In this document: piece after piece, positions 59,326 to 64,000 of the stretch
Position numbering within the stretch: the stretch's first letter is position 1
Layout of the letters: every line of letters begins with the position of its first letter
Origin: Rugamonas sp045984285
GTDB taxonomy: Bacteria; Pseudomonadota; Gammaproteobacteria; Burkholderiales; Burkholderiaceae_D
NCBI RefSeq assembly: GCF_045984285.3
Contig: NZ_JBJQIK030000003.1
Location: 248,001 to 312,000, forward strand
Reading direction: 5' to 3'
Length of the DNA: 64,000 nucleotides
Made by a program: the position numbers and the translations under genes
The notes under the pieces: generated by a model
Seen by the model: the letters and a program-made list of their open reading frames with translations, nothing else
What the model was told of the DNA's origin: nothing
The model's database searches: none

Positions 59326-61398
59326 TTGTTGACCGTGCTCATGGCCACCTTCAATGGCGCAGCCACTTTGCCCAAAGTGCTGGCCGCCTACTGCCGTTTG
59401 CAGGCTCCGCCGGGCGGCTGGCGGCTGCTGGTCATCGATAATGGCAGCACCGACAATACCTTGCCGCTGCTGATGCGTTTCACCTCGCGGCTGCCCCTGC
59501 AGGTGCTGCATGAACCACGGCGCGGCAAGAACATGGCCCTCAACTGCGGCCTCGATTCGCTGGCGCCGGGCGGCCCGCAGGATCTCCTCGTGTTCACCGA
59601 CGACGACGCAGCCCCCCAGCCGGACTGGCTGCTGCGCTTCTTCGATGCAGGCTGGCGCCAGCCCCTGTTCGACATCTTCGGCGGCGCCATCGAAGCCGAT
59701 TGGGCGATGGAAGCGCCGCACTGGCTGCAGCAGCAGGTGCCGCTCGGCCTGACCTTCGGCATCACGGAGGCGGGCCGGCCGGAAGGGCCGGTATGCGCGG
59801 GACTGGTATGGGGCGCCAACATGGCGATCCGTGCGCATCTCTTTGCCGGCGGGCTGCGCTTCAACGATGCGCTGGGGCCGAATGCGGGTTCCTATGCGAT
59901 GGGCGGCGAGGTGGAGCTGACGCGCCGCCTCGCGGACGCGGGGCACCGGGCCTGGTTCTGCGCCGGGGCACGCGTGGCGCACCATATCCGCGCCCGGCAG
60001 ATGAGCGAGGCCTGGGTGCTGGAACGCGCCAGGCGTTTCGGGCGCGGCGAGTTCCACCAGCAGCCGCAGGGCGTATTCCCGGAACTGCTGCGGGTGCCGC
60101 GCTGGATGTTCGCAAGGGCCCTGCAGGAACTGGCTGGCCTGCTGCGCGCGGCCGCCACCGGCGGCGCCAGCCAGACCTTCATGCACCGCTGGGAACTGGC
60201 CCGGCTGCGCGGCTACCTGGAAGAGGCCTGGAGCGCGCCGCCGCGCAGGCCGGTATTCATCACGTCCTACTCCGGAGAGCTGGGCGGCATGGAGATGCGC
60301 ATGGCGCAGGAGGGACGCTACCTGCGCGCGGCGGGCCTGGAGAGCGTGCTCGCCGTGGCGCCTTTCCGTGGCGCCCGTCCCTGGCTGGATGGCTTGAGGA
60401 AAGCCGGCCAGGGCGTGCTGGAATTCGCGCCGCCGCCGGTCTTCGAGCAGTGGCGCTGGCGGCGCCTGAACCGGCTGCGCGCCGCGCTGTGGCACACGCG
60501 GCGCCTGCGCAAGGCGCACCCCGCCCTGGTGCACGTGGCCTATTGCTGGACCAGCTATGGCAGCACCGCGCTGTGGCTGGCCTCGCGCTGCGCGCTGCCT
60601 GCCGTGATCAGCGTGCACAATGCCTTTCCCAGGGAAGCGGTCAGCGCCTGGCATGAGCCCCTGCTGCGCCAGGCCTTTGCGGGCGTGCGCGGCGTGTATG
60701 CCGTGTCCCGTTCCGCGCTGGAGCATTTCCTGGCCATCTACCGCGACTACCTGCCGCCCGCGGCGCGGCAGGCCGTCATCCCGAACGGCATCGACACCCG
60801 GCGCTTCCGTCCTTCGCGCGAGGCGCGGCGGGCAACGCGCGCGGCATGGGGCGTGCCGGACAATGCGCCCCTGATCGGCTGCGTGGGCCGCCTCTCGCCG
60901 CAAAAGCGTCCGGATCAGCTGATCTACCTGCTGAAGGCTTTGCTGCCGGGCTTTCCCGGCCTGACCCTGGTGTTCGCGGGCAGCGGGCCGCTGGAACGGG
61001 CCTTGCGGCGCCGGGCGGACGCGGTCGGCGTGGCCCACCAAGTGATATTCGCCGGCTTCCAGTCCGAGGTGGAGAAAGTGCTGCCGGCACTGGACCTGCA
61101 CCTGCTGCTCAGCTGCCGTGAAGGCTTCGGCATTGCCACCATCGAGGCAATGGCCTGCGGCGTTCCCTGCGTGGCAAGCGATGTGCCGGGCAATGCGGAT
61201 GTGCTGGGCGGCAGCGCGGGCGGTGTGCTGGTGCCGGCGGACGACCTGCACGCCACGGCCGCCACGGTGGCCGCATTGCTGGCCGATCCGGCGCGCCGCC
61301 TCTGCATGGCCGAACGGGGCAGGGCCGAGGTCTGCGCGCGCTACGACCACAGTATCGTGCAGGCGCAGGTGCACGCCTTCTATCGCGGCCTGGTCTGA
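59326..61398 (+). CDS. Two-domain glycosyltransferase (GT2 then GT4)
   Basis: The 690-residue protein has a GT2 domain (1-about 290) with MATFNGAATLPKVLAAYCRL, VIDNGSTDNTL, FTDDDAAPQPDWL and WGANMAIRAHLF, followed by a GT4 domain (about 310-690) with NGIDTRRF, CVGRLSPQKRPDQLIYLLKA and the donor-site EGFGIATIEAMACGVPCVAS. TTG at 59326 is the probable start because AGGAGG (59313-59318) lies seven bases upstream. It would add two different sugars in succession. Confidence 0.9.
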   Translation: MLTVLMATFNGAATLPKVLAAYCRLQAPPGGWRLLVIDNGSTDNTLPLLMRFTSRLPLQVLHEPRRGKNMALNCGLDSLAPGGPQDLLVFTDDDAAPQPDWLLRFFDAGWRQPLFDIFGGAIEADWAMEAPHWLQQQVPLGLTFGITEAGRPEGPVCAGLVWGANMAIRAHLFAGGLRFNDALGPNAGSYAMGGEVELTRRLADAGHRAWFCAGARVAHHIRARQMSEAWVLERARRFGRGEFHQQPQGVFPELLRVPRWMFARALQELAGLLRAAATGGASQTFMHRWELARLRGYLEEAWSAPPRRPVFITSYSGELGGMEMRMAQEGRYLRAAGLESVLAVAPFRGARPWLDGLRKAGQGVLEFAPPPVFEQWRWRRLNRLRAALWHTRRLRKAHPALVHVAYCWTSYGSTALWLASRCALPAVISVHNAFPREAVSAWHEPLLRQAFAGVRGVYAVSRSALEHFLAIYRDYLPPAARQAVIPNGIDTRRFRPSREARRATRAAWGVPDNAPLIGCVGRLSPQKRPDQLIYLLKALLPGFPGLTLVFAGSGPLERALRRRADAVGVAHQVIFAGFQSEVEKVLPALDLHLLLSCREGFGIATIEAMACGVPCVASDVPGNADVLGGSAGGVLVPADDLHATAATVAALLADPARRLCMAERGRAEVCARYDHSIVQAQVHAFYRGLV

Positions 61399-61400
61399 GC

Positions 61401-62846
61401 ATGAACAGCACGCGCCGCTCGCTGCTGTTCTCCTTCGCCGAGAAATACACGTCGCTGCTGCTGGCCACCGCCGCCAGCATGCTGGTAGCGCGCATGCTGA
61501 CGCCGGCCGATATCGGCATTTACGCGATCGGCGCCGTGCTGGCCGGGCTGGCGCAGGTGCTGCGCGACTTCGGCGTCGGCCAGTATGTGGTCGCCGCGCG
61601 CGAGCTCACACGCGAGCATCTGCGCGCCGCGCTGGCCGTGTCGCTCACGGCCGGGTGGTCGCTGGCTGCACTGATCGCCCTTGGCAGCGACGCGCTGGCC
61701 GGCTTCTACGGCGTGCCGGCACTGCGGCCCGTGCTGCTGCTGCTCGCGCTGAACTTCGCACTGGTGCCGTTCACCGCGCTGACGCTGGCCTGGCTGCGCC
61801 GCACGCTGAACTGGCGCGCCGTCTTCTGCATCAATACCGCGCACGCGCTGACGCAATGCCTGGTGTCCGTTGCACTGGCCATGCACGGCTACGGCAGCAC
61901 CGGCCTCGCCATGGCGACGCTGTGCGCCGGGCTGGCGGGATTGCTTGCAAGCCTGTTTTTCCGGCCGCGCAGCCTGCCCTGGCTGCCGCGCTGGCGCGGC
62001 ATGCGCGCCGTGCTGCGCTTCGGCGCCTATGCCACGGGCGGCAACATCATCGACGAGGCAGGCGTGGCGGCGCCGGAGCTCATTATCGGACGCCTGCTGG
62101 GCAGCGCCGAGGTGGCGCTGTTCGGCAAGGCGCAGAGCCTGCTCAACCTGTTCGCCCATGGCATCGGGAGCGCGGTCTCGCCGGTGCTGCTGCCCCTGTT
62201 CGCGGCGGAAGCGCGGCAGGGCGGCGACCTGCGGCTCTGCTACCTGAAGACGGTGCGCTATATGACTGCTCTGTCCTGGCCTTTTTTCTGCCTGCTGGGG
62301 ATTCTGGCGCTGCCTGTGCTGCGCCTGCTGTACGGGCCGCAGTGGGATGCGGCGGCGCCGCTGATCCGGCTGATGTGCTGGTCGTCCGCGCTTTACAGCA
62401 TGTTCAGCATGGCGCGCTATCTGTTCATCGCGAGCGGACAGGTGCGCGAGCAGGCGCGGCTGGATGTATGGGCGGTGCTGCTGCGCATCATTGCGCTGCT
62501 GCCGGCGGCCATGATTGGCCTGGAATGGGTGGCGTGCGCCGTCGTCTTCGGTTTTCTGGCGCGCAGCTGGCTGATCTGGCGTTGCCTGCACCGCCTGCAC
62601 GGCGTGAGCGCCGGTGCCCTGTTGCAGAGTGTCGTGCAGAGCGCGCTGCTGGCGGCATTTTGCGCTGTGCCCGGACTTGCCGCGGTATTGACGCTGCAGG
62701 GCGCAGCCTGGCAGCTGATGGGCGGCGGGCTGGCGGCGCTCGCCGCCTGGATTGCCGGCATCCTGCTGCTGCGGCATCCGCTGGCGGACGAGCTGATGCG
62801 CCTGCTGTCGCGCTTGCGCCCGCGTGAGGCAAAGGAGAACCTGTGA
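61401..62846 (+). CDS. Polysaccharide flippase (MATE/Wzx-like)
   Basis: The 481-residue protein has about twelve to fourteen membrane helices and the oligosaccharide-flippase pattern LLATAASMLVARMLTPADIG, IGAVLAGLAQVLRDFGVGQY. It would move the lipid-linked EPS repeat unit across the inner membrane. The ATG comes two bases after the glycosyltransferase stop, and its stop overlaps the next gene in TGATG. Confidence 0.93.
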   Translation: MNSTRRSLLFSFAEKYTSLLLATAASMLVARMLTPADIGIYAIGAVLAGLAQVLRDFGVGQYVVAARELTREHLRAALAVSLTAGWSLAALIALGSDALAGFYGVPALRPVLLLLALNFALVPFTALTLAWLRRTLNWRAVFCINTAHALTQCLVSVALAMHGYGSTGLAMATLCAGLAGLLASLFFRPRSLPWLPRWRGMRAVLRFGAYATGGNIIDEAGVAAPELIIGRLLGSAEVALFGKAQSLLNLFAHGIGSAVSPVLLPLFAAEARQGGDLRLCYLKTVRYMTALSWPFFCLLGILALPVLRLLYGPQWDAAAPLIRLMCWSSALYSMFSMARYLFIASGQVREQARLDVWAVLLRIIALLPAAMIGLEWVACAVVFGFLARSWLIWRCLHRLHGVSAGALLQSVVQSALLAAFCAVPGLAAVLTLQGAAWQLMGGGLAALAAWIAGILLLRHPLADELMRLLSRLRPREAKENL

Positions 62847-63913
62847 TGCGTATCGGTATTTTGTCCTACCCGATGTTATTCCAGCGTGATGGCGGCCTGC
62901 AGGTGCAGGTGCGGGAAACGATCGCGGCGCTGAATGCGCTCGCCGGTGCCGGACTGGAAGCCGGGCTGGTCGATCCCAATACCGAGCGCCTGGACCAGTA
63001 CAACCTGATCCACGTGTTCTCGGCCATCAACGGCAACTACCGCATCGTGGAATCGGCAAGGGAGATGGGGGTGCCGGTGGTGCTGTCGCCGCTGGTCTCG
63101 CCGGGCTGGAACCGCGCCAGCGGATTGTGCGCCGACTTCGCGGGCCGCATTACCGGCCGCCTGACCGGCTGGCAGGTGCAAACCAGCTTCGCCCAGGCCA
63201 AGCGCGCGGTGCAGCTGGCCGACCTGCTGCTGGCCCTGGGCGATGCGGAGCGCAATGCCATCGTGTCGGCCTTCCGGGTCGAGGCCTCGCGCATCCGCGT
63301 GCTGCCGAATGGGGTTGCAGCACGCTTTTTCGAGGCCGGGCCGGAACTGTTCCGTAAGGAGACGGGGATCGCCGGCCCCTTCGTGCTGATGGTGGCGGCC
63401 CTCACGCCCTACAAGAACCAGCTGGGCCTGGCGCAGGCGATGCGCGGGCTGGAACTGCCGCTGGTGCTGATCGGGCGCTGCGGCGTTGGCGACAGCGCCT
63501 ACCTGCGCGCGCTGCGCCAGTTGCCCTGGGTGCGCTGGCTGGGCGAGCTGCCGCACGAGTCGCCCTTGCTGGCCAGCGCCTACGCCGCCGCCAGCGTGGC
63601 TGCATTGCCGAGCCAGGGCGAGGTCTTCCCCTTGTCGGTGCTGGAAGCGCTGGCGGCCGGCACGCCGGCCGTGATGACGGCGGAGAGCGCGCTGCAGCTG
63701 GACGATGGCGGCATGGCGTTGCGCAGGGTGGCGTGGGACGATGCCGCTGCGCAGCGCGAAGCGCTGCGCGCTTTCGCAGCCAGTCCGCCGCCGCGCGCCG
63801 CGGTGCGCAAGCTGGTGGAACGCTATAGCTGGCAGAAGGTCGCGGCGGACATCGCCGCCTGCTACGGGGAAGTGGCGAAGCGCCCGGGCTGCCGTGCCGT
63901 GGAGGGCCGGTAG
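62846..63913 (+). CDS. GT4-family glycosyltransferase
   Basis: The 355-residue protein begins MRIGILSYPMLFQRDGGLQV and carries the GT-B features ALGDAERNAIVSAFRV, VLPNGVAARFF, VAALTPYKNQLGLAQAM and SQGEVFPLSVLEALAAGTPA (donor site). The ATG at 62846 follows AAGGAGAACCTG and overlaps the flippase stop in TGATG; GTG 62843 is an alternative. It probably extends the EPS repeat unit. Its 3' end overlaps a convergent frame by 52 bases. Confidence 0.92.
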   Translation: MRIGILSYPMLFQRDGGLQVQVRETIAALNALAGAGLEAGLVDPNTERLDQYNLIHVFSAINGNYRIVESAREMGVPVVLSPLVSPGWNRASGLCADFAGRITGRLTGWQVQTSFAQAKRAVQLADLLLALGDAERNAIVSAFRVEASRIRVLPNGVAARFFEAGPELFRKETGIAGPFVLMVAALTPYKNQLGLAQAMRGLELPLVLIGRCGVGDSAYLRALRQLPWVRWLGELPHESPLLASAYAAASVAALPSQGEVFPLSVLEALAAGTPAVMTAESALQLDDGGMALRRVAWDDAAAQREALRAFAASPPPRAAVRKLVERYSWQKVAADIAACYGEVAKRPGCRAVEGR

Positions 63914-64000
63914 CGCAGCAGGGCCGCGCCTTTTTCGCAGTTCAGCATCTGCTGCTGCATTTCCGGGTACTCATTGGCCCAGCGGCGCAGGATCTCCTGC
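63862..64000 (-). CDS. C-terminal part of an unidentified leftward gene (partial)
   Basis: The frame enters from the right edge and gives a 45-residue tail beginning QEILRRWANEYPEMQQQMLN and ending RQPGRFATSP before a TAG at 63862-63864. Codon third positions are GC-rich, as in real genes here, supporting coding. It overlaps the glycosyltransferase gene by 52 bases in a convergent arrangement. The family is not recognised; it lies beside the EPS genes and may belong to that cluster. Confidence 0.5.
   Translation of the reverse strand, partial: QEILRRWANEYPEMQQQMLNCEKGAALLRYRPSTARQPGRFATSP

Overview
The window looks like a chromosomal segment of a high-GC betaproteobacterium, most likely Oxalobacteraceae (Massilia / Duganella / Telluria group). 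The grounds are the Burkholderiales-type order tRNA-Leu, tig, clpP, clpX, lon, hupB, tRNA-Val, two tRNA-Asp, ppiD; the long single-chain PurL; an exosortase-A type exopolysaccharide cluster (sugar transferase, prsK, prsR); and scattered palindromic GGGGTC(A/T)GACCCC-type repeats. The taxon is an inference from gene content. I see no insertion sequence, phage, CRISPR array or replication origin.

Layout. 1-2.04 kb: end of a flavoprotein gene, then a leftward operon of a 41-residue secreted or membrane peptide, a HAAS/DUF1700-like membrane protein and a GIN-domain protein. 2.17-5.23 kb: leftward hpnC-hpnD-hpnE, making squalene from farnesyl diphosphate; a 53-base palindrome sits in frame inside hpnE. 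5.4-9.6 kb: divergent two-gene RND efflux pump. 9.7-10.2 kb: BrnT toxin with an unusual partner. 10.3-19.4 kb: proteostasis core (tRNA-Leu, trigger factor, ClpP, ClpX, Lon, HU, three tRNAs, PpiD) punctuated by intrinsic terminators and a possible small RNA between clpX and lon. 19.5-27.2 kb: tRNA 2-selenouridine synthase, GDSL esterase, an orphan YbbA-like ATPase, Nnr and a 5-oxoprolinase. 27.2-30.7 kb: a TetR regulator with a clear operator facing an oxidoreductase, then small genes of lower GC that look acquired. 30.7-36.6 kb: a response regulator with TPR-like repeats, and purL.

36.7-49.3 kb: hydrolase, glyoxalase-fold protein, AlkD-like glycosylase, then a five-gene leftward operon that joins a nitrate/bicarbonate-class ABC importer to a SCO copper chaperone and a cupredoxin. 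This is the most intriguing system in the window. It is followed by two tandem secreted parvulins, BolA, YciB, MsrB, SelO and a FadB-type beta-oxidation enzyme. 49.3-51.7 kb: an NTF2-like/GNAT fusion overlapping nadB.

51.9-64 kb: exopolysaccharide cluster. The sugar transferase, histidine kinase PrsK and sigma-54 activator PrsR run rightward. A TPR protein, a GNAT enzyme and an O-antigen-ligase-like protein run leftward. A GT2-GT4 two-domain glycosyltransferase, a flippase and a GT4 enzyme run rightward, and a partial gene enters from the right edge. Together these would start, extend, export and regulate a polysaccharide. The exosortase and the PEP-CTERM substrates are not in the window.
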